From assembly GCA_965249005.1 (NCBI GenBank), contig CBDFLD010000021.1:682001-746000 (forward strand): a stretch of DNA of 64,000 bases. Reading direction: 5' to 3'. A program made the position numbers and the translations under genes. Numbering within the stretch: position 1 is the first letter of the stretch; every line of letters starts with the position of its first letter. Positions 1 to 9,346 of this stretch are shown in pieces. The stretch is from CBDFLD01 sp965249005. Its GTDB lineage: Bacteria; Acidobacteriota; UBA6911. The notes below the pieces were generated by a model. It saw only the letters and a program-made list of their open reading frames with translations, was not told where the DNA came from and did no database searches.

Positions 1-177
1 GGTGAATGGGCAATAGCCAATGCCGTACCAAAGCCCCAGCACAAACCACGATAGCATGGTCGAAAGGATGACGATCAGGTGCAGCCTGCGGGTCTTGTGC
101 CAGATCCAACCAAAAAGGTTGAACGCGACCAGCAGCAGATGAAAACCGAATAAGCAATAGTCCAGAAATACGTACAT
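1..177 (-). CDS. DUF2784-like small membrane protein, N-terminal part
   Basis: This reading frame does not appear as a complete gene because its 3' end lies outside the window. It starts at ATG 177 on the minus strand and runs 59 codons to the window edge. The protein opens with MYVFLDYCLFGFHLLLVAFN, then a Trp-rich stretch (FGWIWHKTRRLH), a second hydrophobic segment, and WYGIGYCPFT at the edge. A hydrophobic pair followed by a Y-G-x-G-Y-C-P-x-T motif is what I know from DUF2784 membrane proteins, whose function is unknown. The call rests on that motif and the two membrane segments. The rest of the gene cannot be seen. Confidence 0.6.
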   Translation of the reverse strand, partial: MYVFLDYCLFGFHLLLVAFNLFGWIWHKTRRLHLIVILSTMLSWFVLGLWYGIGYCPFT

Positions 178-240
178 GGGATCCTGCACCCGGGCGCAGG
201 GTTGCGTACGTCTACCTCGGGAAGCAAATGCCGGACGCAA

Positions 241-1002
241 CTAGGGTTGGAGGCGCTGCAATTGCCGCTCGATTCGGCCTTTGAACTGACGTGGCGCTAG
301 CTCCAGGGCCTTTTGAAGGCTATCGCCCGCGGCCTCGCGATTGCCAGCCTGCATGAGCAGGGTTGCGCGCACCATGTGGGTAAGATGGGAATCCGGATGT
401 TCCTTGCTTTCCAGGTCCAGAATCTGGAATGCTTCCTGCGCCTTGCCCTCGCGACCCAGACGCTCCGCCAGGTTCGCCAGCGTCCCTGGGCTGAAGTCGT
501 AGGCGAAGCTACCGTAGTATTGCTTTTTGAGACGCTCGTAGCGACTGAGAGCGGAGTCGATTCCTTCTTCGTTGATTTTTTTGGCCAATGCGTCCTGCAA
601 GGTAACCGGCTCGGCCAGCTTCCGGTGACAAGTCATGCAGGTGACGTGCATGCGCTCTTCTGGTTCGCCCCCCAGCTCCGGCAAATAAGTCTCGTTGATG
701 GCGCTTGTCATTTTCATCATGATCCGCGCCTTCTTCTTGTGCCCTTTCTTGTCCGCCGCATAGTCAAAGCTGGACGGATCACCCGCGCGTCCGACGTGGC
801 AGAACTCGCATTGAACACCCAAACTTTGCGAAAAGTTTCGCATGGTCTCACGTAGCTCGCGGCTCGAGATGTCTTTGGGCAGGATCTGTAGATTCTCAGG
901 CTCCGGTAGCTGAAACCCTTGGGCAAAGCCTGTGCCCAAACCGGCAAGGAACAAAGCGGCAGACAACGACAGACAAAACCGACTCGTAAGCTTCGGACTC
1001 AT
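241..1002 (-). CDS. Diheme c-type cytochrome (reaction-centre cytochrome c family) with TPR tail
   Basis: This is a 253-residue exported electron-transfer protein. Residues 1-28 form a signal peptide ending near FAQG. Two heme-attachment motifs follow, CEFCH at 65-69 and CMTCH at 122-126, with methionines between them that could be axial ligands. The C-terminal third (about 165-253) is helical and reads as TPR-like repeats ending in a basic tail. The domain order matches short acidobacterial relatives of the photosynthetic reaction-centre cytochrome c subunit (CytoC_RC), which are not evidence of photosynthesis. I chose ATG 1002 over an upstream ATG at 1077 because it directly precedes the signal peptide and has a purine-rich AGAAAGGG upstream. 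Its redox partner is not in the window. Confidence 0.82.
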   Translation of the reverse strand: MSPKLTSRFCLSLSAALFLAGLGTGFAQGFQLPEPENLQILPKDISSRELRETMRNFSQSLGVQCEFCHVGRAGDPSSFDYAADKKGHKKKARIMMKMTSAINETYLPELGGEPEERMHVTCMTCHRKLAEPVTLQDALAKKINEEGIDSALSRYERLKKQYYGSFAYDFSPGTLANLAERLGREGKAQEAFQILDLESKEHPDSHLTHMVRATLLMQAGNREAAGDSLQKALELAPRQFKGRIERQLQRLQP

Positions 1003-1143
1003 GAAAACTACCCTTTCTCTGATGTTGGATGGGCCCCTATTGTAGGTGAATCCCCTTCGGGATTCACGCGGATTCAAGGACCTGTCGCTGTGTTGACCTC
1101 ATGAACTAGACTAGTTAGACTAATCTGTATACTCGGAGACATC

Positions 1144-1371
1144 GTGCAAAAACTAAATATCCATGAAGCCAAGACCAAGCTGTCGGCTGTATTGAGTCAG
1201 GTGGAGAAGGGCGAGTCTTTCATCATCTGCAGAAACGGGAAGCCGATTGCAAATCTCATCCCGCACCGGAAAGCGAAGCGAACCGAGGTGCATCCGGTGA
1301 TCGGCAAGATCCGCATCAACTACGATCCAACCGAGGACTTGTCCGAAGACGAGTGGGGAGAGATCAACTGA
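1144..1371 (+). CDS. Phd/YefM-family antitoxin
   Basis: This 75-residue protein starts with GTG and has the typical Phd/YefM N-terminus, MQKLNIHEAKTKLSAVLSQV, followed by GESFIICRNGKPIANLIP. The N-terminal half is the DNA-binding dimer fold. The acidic C-terminal tail (about 55-75) is the part expected to wrap and inhibit the toxin. Its stop codon overlaps the start of the next gene (TGATG), which is the usual coupled arrangement of type II toxin-antitoxin pairs. Autorepression through the upstream region is known for the family, but no operator was identified here. Confidence 0.9.
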   Translation: MQKLNIHEAKTKLSAVLSQVEKGESFIICRNGKPIANLIPHRKAKRTEVHPVIGKIRINYDPTEDLSEDEWGEIN

Positions 1372-1748
1372 TGCTGCTCGATACCTGTGCGCTGTTGTGG
1401 CTGACTCACGAACAGGAGAATCTCAGCCCCGAGATCTGGAGGCAAATCGACGAGGTGCCGATTCTCCACATCTCTGCTGCAACGAGCTTCGAGATCGGTC
1501 TTAAGGCTCGTGCGGGGAAGCTCCTACTTCCGGTCCCCCCAAGGTTATGGCTGGAAACCGTGCTCGCGCATCACGACATATCGGTGATCGATCTAGACAT
1601 GGACATCTGCATCAAGGCGACGGAACTCCCGCACATTCACAAAGATCCTTGCGATCGATTCATCATTGCCACTGCCTTGGTCCATAAGCTACCCGTGGTT
1701 ACTGTGGACGAGCGTTACGAAGAATACGGCATAGAAGTTCTGAACTAG
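1371..1748 (+). CDS. vapC: PIN-domain (VapC-like) toxin ribonuclease
   Basis: This is a 125-residue PIN domain protein. It opens with MLLDTCALLWL, where the Asp is the first metal ligand. A central S-x-x-S-x-x-E-I-G-like segment (AATSFEIGLKA) supplies the acidic residue, and DPCDRFIIATAL near residues 91-102 supplies the last metal ligands. PIN toxins cleave tRNA or rRNA with Mg2+. The ATG at 1371 overlaps the antitoxin stop, so the two are translationally coupled. It partners with a Phd-type rather than VapB-type antitoxin, a common mixture. The AddB-like gene starts 19 bases downstream, so the pair may share a transcript with the nuclease genes. Confidence 0.9.
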   Translation: MLLDTCALLWLTHEQENLSPEIWRQIDEVPILHISAATSFEIGLKARAGKLLLPVPPRLWLETVLAHHDISVIDLDMDICIKATELPHIHKDPCDRFIIATALVHKLPVVTVDERYEEYGIEVLN

Positions 1749-1767
1749 GTTTCCTCTCGCAAATACA

Positions 1768-4458
1768 ATGCGCAAGCATACTCTTGTAGTTTCGAACACA
1801 ACAGCGTATGGGGAGGCGCGCCTGCGTGCCGCGCGCGCGCGAAGTTCCGGCCTCCAGATCTTCATTCTCCATCAATTGGCCGAACGTCTTGCTGGTGGTT
1901 TCATTCGACTTGCTGCCCGTGAAGTTCTCATCGAGCTCGTCGGAGAGGCCCTGAGAGAGGGTGCCTTCCGTCAACTCCAACGCATAGCCAGGTTGCCGGG
2001 CATGGCTCGGGCCGTGACCACTACACTGCAGAGGGCGTGGTCCGAGGATCTCGATTTGCAGGCACTCGCCGACAGCGCTCCGAGGTGTTCGGACCTGGCA
2101 TGGATCGAGAGCCGGGTGCTCCGCGGCCTTCCCGCCAACATGCGAGTTTCGCGAGACCTGGTGTCAGAAGCAGAGAGCCGCCTCTCGCACGGCGCAAGCA
2201 TTTTCGGAGCGGTTCGCACGTGTGGGCTGGCGGATCTGAATCGTTGCTGGCGTCGATTGGTGGTCGGACTGGCGAATGCCCTCGAGCTCGAGTACAACGT
2301 GGTCCCGGGAGTGGAGGAAGATCTGTCGTGGCTGGAAGGAACCCAGGCTCGTATCGTCCGTGCTGCCCCACATGCGCCGGAGCAAAGGTACGTGGTATGT
2401 GCGAACCCTCGTCACGAGGTTTTGGAGGCACTTCGATGGGCTCGTGAACTCATGGCCGTCGAGGGCGTACCACCTCAGGAAATCGCCATCGTGTCCGTCC
2501 AACCCGAAAGATGGGATGACTATGTGCGGACATGGGCCCGCGTCGGCGCGCTACCCGTCTACTTTGCCCATGGGCTCTGTGCCCTGTCCACGGCTGCGGG
2601 GCAGGAGGCGGCCGCGCTGGCGAATCTGCTTTTGCGAGGCTTGAGCAAGGAGCGTTTTTTGCGCCTGACTCGATTGTGCGCGGCCTCGGGCTCGCTCTCC
2701 GGTCTGACAGGCAACTGGCATCGGATCCTTCCCCCCGACGCGCCGCTGCTGGGGCTGGCGGAGTGGCGCCGCGCGCTCGGGAGCGCCACCGAATCTCGTG
2801 TCCCGCAGGCTCAGGATCTACGAACGAAATTGCTCCCCGTGCTCGAGCTTCTGGACGCCGGGACGGATGCAGCCAAAGAGGTGGGTGAAGCGGTCCTTTC
2901 GAGTCAAGCCTTGGCGCTATGGCAAAGAGCCTTAGTGGAAGGGCCGGCGGCGGCCCTCGAAACCACTCTCGCTCAGCTGCGAATCCCGGATGAACGGGAT
3001 CCGGGGGCCAGTGTTCTCTGGGGTAGCGACCGAGATATCGTTGGGGTGCCGCGCGGGTTCGTTCGATTGCTGGGCATGGAGCGACGCGGCTGGCCACGGT
3101 CCGGCGGGGATGACGCGATTTTGCCGGATCATGTGCTGGCACCTGGCGTGCTGTCTCCCATTCCGGTCGGGACACAGGACCGGCGCAGCCTGGATAGAAT
3201 CCTCGCGACGACTCCGCGCTGTGTTGTCTATTCGCGGAGCCGGCGTGATAGAGAAGGTCGGCTCCTGGGTGCCAGTACCCTGATTCCAGCCGGGTTGACG
3301 CCCGAAATGCTCAAGCGGACGCGCATCCCGGGACATGCGCTGACCGAGTCGGATCGTCTGGCGGCTCGGAGTTCGGAATTCGAAGCAACTCCGCTGGCGA
3401 GGTCCGCCGAAACCTGTTGGAGCAACTGGCGTGCATCGGAGCTGACCTCGCACGACGGTGTGGTTCGGCCGAACCATCCTGTGATCAACAGCGCGATCGG
3501 GCGAGTTCACTCCGCCACCTCTCTTCGAAAGCTATTGCGCGATCCGCTGGGATTCGTCTGGACGTACTGTCTTGGATGGCGAGTGCCCGAATATCATGAC
3601 GAACCGCTGAGGCTTGACCCCGCACCCTTCGGGAAGCTGGTGCACGAGATCCTCGAGGAGACGGTGCGCCGACTCGAGTATGGTGTAATCGGTTTCGCCG
3701 GGGCTTCCTCACAACAAATAGCGCGGGCTGTAGCAGAGGTAACGGGCGTCGTCGCGGAGCGATGGCAAGTGGATGTCCCGATACCTCCGAGGATCATATG
3801 GCAACAGTCTCTCGAGCGGGCGCAATCGATGGCGCGGGAGGCGCTTTCCTTCGCTGAACCCGCAATGGACGGTCAGCGAAGCTGGGTAGAGATTCCGTTC
3901 GGCCCCCAGCACGGCCAGACCGGCCGGGTTGAAGCCGAAATGAAGGGACGGTCGTTACCGTGGTCCCGAAACACGAAGGTGATGATTCCTGGTACTGGAA
4001 TCGAGATTGCGGGACGAATCGACCGGCTTGATTTGGATGCCTCCGGCGTTGTAGCTCGGATTTCGGATTACAAGACTGGCAAGGTCCCCGACGGCATAGA
4101 CGATCTTTCCATTGACGGCGGTAAAGAGTTACAACGATGCCTCTATTCTTTCGCAGCCAAGGCTATTCTGCCAAGGATCGAAAAGCTCGAGGCCCGATTG
4201 ATCTATCCGGGAGCCGGTGGAGGGATCTTTCCGCTGAACCATCCCAAGCGCTGCCTCGATCTGGTCACTCGCTATCTCGAGATCGGGATAGCGAATCTCC
4301 AGTCCGGCAATGCTCTGCCCGGCCCGTCGACCGGGGGAGCTTTTTACGATCTCCACCTCGCCCTGCCGGCCAACGCGGATGGCCAGTACCTAGTGCGGAA
4401 ACGAGAGGCCGCCTTCGCGGCGCAGGATCGGTTGGAACTCCTATGGACAAAGCCTTGA
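1768..4458 (+). CDS. addB: AddB-like / RecB-family PD-(D/E)XK nuclease, helicase-inactive subunit
   Basis: This 896-residue protein pairs with the helicase-nuclease encoded next to it. The N-terminal two-thirds resembles an inactivated superfamily I helicase: no Walker A motif is visible. The C-terminus has a PDDEXK nuclease domain with FGKLVHEILEETV near 623-636, EIAGRIDRLDLD near 750, and the catalytic SDYKTGK around 766-772 (Asp767, Lys769). In AddAB enzymes this subunit helps recognise Chi and cuts the 5' strand during processing of double-strand breaks. I saw no C-terminal four-cysteine iron-sulfur cluster of the Bacillus AddB type. The gene overlaps addA by 16 bases and follows the toxin gene closely. 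No clear ribosome site precedes ATG 1768. Confidence 0.8.
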   Translation: MRKHTLVVSNTTAYGEARLRAARARSSGLQIFILHQLAERLAGGFIRLAAREVLIELVGEALREGAFRQLQRIARLPGMARAVTTTLQRAWSEDLDLQALADSAPRCSDLAWIESRVLRGLPANMRVSRDLVSEAESRLSHGASIFGAVRTCGLADLNRCWRRLVVGLANALELEYNVVPGVEEDLSWLEGTQARIVRAAPHAPEQRYVVCANPRHEVLEALRWARELMAVEGVPPQEIAIVSVQPERWDDYVRTWARVGALPVYFAHGLCALSTAAGQEAAALANLLLRGLSKERFLRLTRLCAASGSLSGLTGNWHRILPPDAPLLGLAEWRRALGSATESRVPQAQDLRTKLLPVLELLDAGTDAAKEVGEAVLSSQALALWQRALVEGPAAALETTLAQLRIPDERDPGASVLWGSDRDIVGVPRGFVRLLGMERRGWPRSGGDDAILPDHVLAPGVLSPIPVGTQDRRSLDRILATTPRCVVYSRSRRDREGRLLGASTLIPAGLTPEMLKRTRIPGHALTESDRLAARSSEFEATPLARSAETCWSNWRASELTSHDGVVRPNHPVINSAIGRVHSATSLRKLLRDPLGFVWTYCLGWRVPEYHDEPLRLDPAPFGKLVHEILEETVRRLEYGVIGFAGASSQQIARAVAEVTGVVAERWQVDVPIPPRIIWQQSLERAQSMAREALSFAEPAMDGQRSWVEIPFGPQHGQTGRVEAEMKGRSLPWSRNTKVMIPGTGIEIAGRIDRLDLDASGVVARISDYKTGKVPDGIDDLSIDGGKELQRCLYSFAAKAILPRIEKLEARLIYPGAGGGIFPLNHPKRCLDLVTRYLEIGIANLQSGNALPGPSTGGAFYDLHLALPANADGQYLVRKREAAFAAQDRLELLWTKP

Positions 4459-7400
4459 AACCAGCGCTCGCGGATGCCGCGGCGCGGCGCCGCGTGCTGA
4501 CCGATCACGGTGCCACACTCTTGGTGGAGGCGGGTGCAGGGACGGGAAAGACCGCCCTGATCGCCGGGAGGGTCGTACTGCTTCTGGCCGCGGGCGCCGC
4601 ACCCAAGAAAATTGCCGCAATCACGTTCACGGAGCTCGCCACCGGGGAGTTGATGCAGAGAATCATCCAGTTGATGGATGCGCTGCTGGAAGGTCCCGTG
4701 CCGATCGAACTCGAGGTTGCTTTGCCGAATGGACTCTCGGATTTGCAAAGGAGAGCGCTCGAAAACGCCAAGCTCCACATCGATGCGTTGACCTGCACGA
4801 CCATACACGGTTTCTGCTACGGCTTGATCAAGCCGTTTCCGGTCGAAGCGGACGTGGACCCTGGCGCCGTTTTGATCGATGAACCCCGATCGAGGCTTAC
4901 CTATCGGATGCTCTGGAACCGATGGCTCCGGCAGCGACTCACGCACGGGACGTCTGACGACCCGCTGGCCCAGCTTGTTCGGATCGATCCCGATGAAGGT
5001 CTCAGGCTGGTCGAAAGGCTAGCGGAGTTCTTCTTCGAGCATCGGAACGTTCGCGCACCAGGGATCGAGGCAGATCTCGAGGCGAGAGTGGCGGATTTTC
5101 GAGGGGCGGTACAGAGCTTTGAGGACAGCCGAAGCGAGGCTGGTGCTCGGGGTCTCTCCGAGGCCTCAACCGAAGGGCTAGCCGGTGGATTCGAGTTGCT
5201 CCGCAGGCATTTCGATAGCCACCTCGAAACGAAACCGTCCTTTCTCTCGCTCTACAAGCTGTCGACCCCTCCTCCTATTTCGGCCATGAGGAAAGGGTCT
5301 CACCACCTTCGGAAGTATCGGGTCAAAGGAAAGTGGCAACACGCCGCCGTGATTGCGGGAATGTCGAAAACGGAGGGGGCGCGCTGGTTTTATTCCGTGA
5401 AGGAAATGTACGAACGCGTTGCCGAGGCCTTGGAGGTCCTGGTCTCTGCTGCGCGTTTGGCGCTCATGCAACACTTCCTATTGACCTTCGAGGATCTGAA
5501 ACTCGACTATGAGAGCCACAAGAGATCGGCGGCGCTTCTGGATTTTGATGACCTGCTCTACAAAGCGCGTGATCTGGTGCGCGACAACGAGGGGGTTCGA
5601 AAGGCACTGTCGAGCAGATACGCGCATATAGCGGTCGACGAGTTCCAGGATACGGATCCGATCCAGGCGGAAATCCTCTTCCGTCTCTGCGGAGAAGGAG
5701 CGGCTGGCCAGCCCTGGCACCAGCGCCGGCTTCGCCCTGGCCAACTCTTCGTGGTCGGCGATCCGAAGCAGGCCATTTATCGGTTTCGCCGTGCCGACAT
5801 TGCAACGTATATGCAGGTGCGCGGGTCGATCGAGCAACAGTTTCCGGGGAACACGCTCGAGATTTTCTCCAATTTTCGATCGGCGAAGCCGATTCTGGAT
5901 CATGTGAACCGGTGCTTTGTGGAACCTCTGTCCTCCGATCGCGGTCAACCCGGATTCCGGGACCTGGTGGCGACGGTGATAGAGCCCTGCGATTCAGAGC
6001 CTTCGGTGGCTGTCTTGCCGGTCCCTCCAGAGAATGACTCGGCCGAGGTGAACGACCTGCGCCTTTGGGAAGCCAGGGCGGTCGCAAACGTCTGCGCCAG
6101 GTTGATCGGAAACCTCGGCGTGCGTGGGAACTCTGGAGTGTCGCGGTGCCGGCCGGGAGACATTGCACTACTTGCTCCCACCGGAACCATGCTCTGGGTC
6201 TACGAATCGGAACTGGAGAACAAGGGTATCCCGGTTACGACGCAAGCGGGAAAAGGGCTTTACCGTCGGCAAGAAACCCAAGACTTCTTGATCTTGGTTC
6301 GTGCAATCGCGGACGAGCGGGACACCTTGGCTTTTGGCGCCTTGATGCGGGGACCCATGGTGGGTCTGACCGAGCAAGAGCTACTGGATATCGTAGCCGC
6401 TCTCCCGCAGCAAGAAGGATCTGAAAAACTCCCCCGTTTCCGACTCTGGACAGATCCTGTGCATGTTGAGCATTCGATCGCGCGCCAAACTCTCGAGACG
6501 CTGCAGGAACTGGCGCGCCGGGCTGCCACGGACGACCCGTATGACGTGCTGACTGCGGCCGTCGAGCGCCTGCGCGTCCGTCCTCTGCTGGCACAAAGGC
6601 ATGCCCGAATAGCCGAACGAGCTCTGGCCAACGTAGATCTAATGCTGGAGATGACTCGATCGTATGGCGTAGCCGGATTGAGGACATTTGCCTCCGATCT
6701 GACGAAGGCCTGGCAGCAGCGGCAGCGAGAGGTGGAAGGCCTTCCAGACGTGCAAGACGAAGCAGTGCAACTGATCACCGTGCACAGTGCAAAGGGCCTG
6801 GAGTGGCCGGTGGTGATTCCCATAAACACGATGATGGCACCGTGGGGGCAAGAGGGAATTGCCCAACGTCGCTCCGACGAGACGGTCCATGCCAAGATAC
6901 TCGACGTTCGGCCGCAATCCTATCGGGAGGTCGCAAGGGAAGAGGCAGTGGAGAGTCAAAGGGAGCGGGTCCGTTTGTGGTACGTCGCTTGCACCCGCGC
7001 AAAAGATCTCCTTCTACTGCCGGCTCATCGCGATACTCCGAAGAAGGCCTGGTCAAAGGAAATCGATCTAATACTTTCGGAGCTTCCGGAGCTGGACGTT
7101 TCTAGCTTACAGCCGGGGAAAACTCCGCAAGGGCCGTTAGCGGCGAACGAGCAGACGCGGGATCAGTTTGCCAGGGAGTCCGAGACGATTGAAAAGCTCG
7201 GCATTGCAACCGAGTGGAAGCAACCCAGTCGTCATGAGCTCAGTCGCGTTGACGAACTGGACCAGTCGCCGAGCTCAAACAGCCTCGAAGCGTTCAGTGA
7301 GCGGCCGGAAGATCTCATCGTGCAAGAGTCACCACCTTCACCTCGCGGTAGCAGGCTTCGAGGAATCGTCGTGCACAAACTAATGGAAGAAGTGCTAAGC

Positions 7401-7829
7401 GGGGAAGTTGCCGAGGAGCCACTGATTCTGGAGAACCGGGCGGCGGAGTTGATCGGTCAAATTGGAGGGATGATCCAGGACGAGGAGGCTCCCGAAGCCA
7501 CGGAAGTGGCATCCGTGGTCCAGAAAACGCTGGTCCTGCCGTTTGTTCGGCAGTATCGGACACAGATCGTGCCGGAGTTTGCAATCTTCGCAAGCACGGA
7601 AGGTGTGGACGGAAGAGAAACCGCCATCGCAGGTTTTGCCGATGCGGTGGTCATGAGCGAGACCGGCCGCGTCCAGATTGTGATTGATTGGAAAAGTGAC
7701 GTGGTGATCCATGACACTGCGCGAAGACACTACCAAGCACAGGTTCGCGAGTACTGCTCCGCGCTGGACTGCTCCCGTGCCGCCATCGTCTACGTGACGC
7801 CCGGTCTCGTCGAAGAGGTGTCGATCTAA
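4443..7829 (+). CDS. addA: AddA/RecB-like UvrD-family helicase-nuclease
   Basis: This 1128-residue protein has the complete superfamily I helicase motif set: Walker A GAGTGKT at 31-37, AVDEFQDTDPIQ (motif II), VVGDPKQAIYRFRRAD (motif III), FSNFRS (IV), ITVHSAKGLEWPVV (V) and WYVACTRAKD (VI). A C-terminal PDDEXK nuclease follows, with RGIVVHKLMEEVL and, further on, GFADAVV...VIDWKSD. It should be the ATP-driven motor and 3'-strand nuclease of an AddAB-type complex for recombinational repair. An in-frame ATG at 4137 gives a longer frame, but that stretch overlaps addB and is low in homology signal. ATG 4443, just before MDKALKPALADA, fits the family start and the usual overlap. Confidence 0.88.
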   Translation: MDKALKPALADAAARRRVLTDHGATLLVEAGAGTGKTALIAGRVVLLLAAGAAPKKIAAITFTELATGELMQRIIQLMDALLEGPVPIELEVALPNGLSDLQRRALENAKLHIDALTCTTIHGFCYGLIKPFPVEADVDPGAVLIDEPRSRLTYRMLWNRWLRQRLTHGTSDDPLAQLVRIDPDEGLRLVERLAEFFFEHRNVRAPGIEADLEARVADFRGAVQSFEDSRSEAGARGLSEASTEGLAGGFELLRRHFDSHLETKPSFLSLYKLSTPPPISAMRKGSHHLRKYRVKGKWQHAAVIAGMSKTEGARWFYSVKEMYERVAEALEVLVSAARLALMQHFLLTFEDLKLDYESHKRSAALLDFDDLLYKARDLVRDNEGVRKALSSRYAHIAVDEFQDTDPIQAEILFRLCGEGAAGQPWHQRRLRPGQLFVVGDPKQAIYRFRRADIATYMQVRGSIEQQFPGNTLEIFSNFRSAKPILDHVNRCFVEPLSSDRGQPGFRDLVATVIEPCDSEPSVAVLPVPPENDSAEVNDLRLWEARAVANVCARLIGNLGVRGNSGVSRCRPGDIALLAPTGTMLWVYESELENKGIPVTTQAGKGLYRRQETQDFLILVRAIADERDTLAFGALMRGPMVGLTEQELLDIVAALPQQEGSEKLPRFRLWTDPVHVEHSIARQTLETLQELARRAATDDPYDVLTAAVERLRVRPLLAQRHARIAERALANVDLMLEMTRSYGVAGLRTFASDLTKAWQQRQREVEGLPDVQDEAVQLITVHSAKGLEWPVVIPINTMMAPWGQEGIAQRRSDETVHAKILDVRPQSYREVAREEAVESQRERVRLWYVACTRAKDLLLLPAHRDTPKKAWSKEIDLILSELPELDVSSLQPGKTPQGPLAANEQTRDQFARESETIEKLGIATEWKQPSRHELSRVDELDQSPSSNSLEAFSERPEDLIVQESPPSPRGSRLRGIVVHKLMEEVLSGEVAEEPLILENRAAELIGQIGGMIQDEEAPEATEVASVVQKTLVLPFVRQYRTQIVPEFAIFASTEGVDGRETAIAGFADAVVMSETGRVQIVIDWKSDVVIHDTARRHYQAQVREYCSALDCSRAAIVYVTPGLVEEVSI

Positions 7830-7896
7830 AGTATGGGGACCTTTCTTCTGACAAATTGATTCATGCCTTGTTGCCATGTGGCACTTGTCACGCCTC

Positions 7897-9129
7897 TCAA
7901 ACACTGGCAGCACGCATCTGTCGTCTTCTGCTGGCAAAGCTAGGGCGAAATCGTCGGCGATTTGGTCGTGAAGGTGGCGGTCTCGGCACCAGACTCGCGA
8001 GGCCGCGGTCTCCATGGTCGAAACCGGGCAACAGCCTCCGCTCAATGGGCGCACCCAGCGCCTTTTCAATTTGACGTACAATTACTTCGTCGGCCCAGCC
8101 GGTGAACGTCAGGGCTTCTCCCGTCTGATGAGCCCGACCTGTCCGTCCGATGCGGTGAGTGTATGCGTCAGCGGAGTCAGGCATATCGAAGTTGATGACA
8201 TGTGAAATCTGCGAGACGTCGATGCCGCGTGCGGCGATATCGGTCGCGACAAGAATGTCATATTTGCCTCCACGAAAGCCATCGATCGCAGCCTGACGCT
8301 GGCTTTGTGTCATGTTGCCCTGCAGTGCCGAAACACGGTAGCCGTTCCTCTCCAGGTTGATCGCAAGATTGTGGGCCCGGCGCTTTGTGCGCGTGAAGAT
8401 CAGCACTCGTCCCGTGCGGGTCTGCCGCAGCATTGCGAGTAGCAGTTTTGGTTTGAGTGTGTCCGATATCGGATACACCGAGTGTGACACAGTCTCCACT
8501 GGCGCCATCGTTCCGATCTGCACCTGGGCTGGATCGTTGAGGATGCTGCTCGCCAGGGCGCGAATGTCATTCGGCATGGTAGCGGAAAAGAAAAGCGTCT
8601 GGCGCCGTGGGGGTAGATCCCTGAGGATGCGTCGAATGTCGGGGAAAAACCCCATATCGCACATGCGATCCGCTTCGTCCAGCACAACCACCTCGACCTG
8701 TGAAAGGTCAATCAAACCATCTTCCATGTGGTCGAGTAGACGGCCCGGGCATGCGACAACGATCTCGACACCGCGCCGGAGCTTGGCAGCCTGGTTGTAC
8801 TTGCTCACGCCGCCGTATATGGTGGTGCTGCGCACCCTACTGTTTCTGCTCAGATCGGTGATTGCCTGATGGATCTGTTCGGCGAGCTCACGCGTGGGTG
8901 CGAGGATCAGAGCCCGCACACGTTTTGACGGACCTGCGGTCAGCCGCTGCAGGATGGGCAGGACAAAAGCCGCAGTCTTGCCCGTGCCGGTTTGTGCCAC
9001 ACCCATTACGTCGCGTCCTTGGAGCACGATGGGGATGGCCTGCCGCTGGATTGGCGTTGGTATGGTATAACCGGCCGCCTTGACGGCAGCCGTAATATGC
9101 GGATCGAGCGAAAACTGTTCGAAATTCAG
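7897..9129 (-). CDS. rhlE: DEAD-box ATP-dependent RNA helicase (RhlE type), CTG start
   Basis: This 410-residue RNA helicase has the whole DEAD-box set: Q motif GYTIPTPIQ (20-28), AQTGTGKT (45-52), PTRELA, LDEADRMCDMGF, SATMP, ARGIDVSQ and HRIGRTGRA, with an arginine-rich tail. It unwinds short RNA duplexes in ribosome assembly or mRNA decay. The first ATG/GTG/TTG-type start in the frame (GTG at 9027) would remove the Q motif, which the fold requires. The open frame continues upstream to 9189 and has no ATG, GTG or TTG. A CTG at 9127-9129 begins the conserved LNFEQFSLDPHI segment and has AAGGAG six bases ahead, so I start the gene there. The gene converges with addA. Confidence 0.85.
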   Translation of the reverse strand: MNFEQFSLDPHITAAVKAAGYTIPTPIQRQAIPIVLQGRDVMGVAQTGTGKTAAFVLPILQRLTAGPSKRVRALILAPTRELAEQIHQAITDLSRNSRVRSTTIYGGVSKYNQAAKLRRGVEIVVACPGRLLDHMEDGLIDLSQVEVVVLDEADRMCDMGFFPDIRRILRDLPPRRQTLFFSATMPNDIRALASSILNDPAQVQIGTMAPVETVSHSVYPISDTLKPKLLLAMLRQTRTGRVLIFTRTKRRAHNLAINLERNGYRVSALQGNMTQSQRQAAIDGFRGGKYDILVATDIAARGIDVSQISHVINFDMPDSADAYTHRIGRTGRAHQTGEALTFTGWADEVIVRQIEKALGAPIERRLLPGFDHGDRGLASLVPRPPPSRPNRRRFRPSFASRRRQMRAASV

Positions 9130-9346
9130 AAAGTGCTCCTTGACTCCATGGAGCCAAGTAGCGATCTTAGCCCGATGATGCTTGGCAAACTACTTTGCCG
9201 GTTGTGGATGCGAACCCAACGTTCGCGGAACCACTTGATAGTATAGCAGTAACGAGGCGCCAGACCAAATTAATGTCCCACTCGGGGATGGGTGAAATCC
9301 CTCGCCTTCAGGCGAAGCCTTTAGGAGGCTTGCGGTACAATGATGC

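Noticed and set aside
2532..2888. Multiple overlapping frames across the AddB gene
   Set aside because: High GC content opens all six frames; only the frame ending at 4458 has the nuclease motifs.
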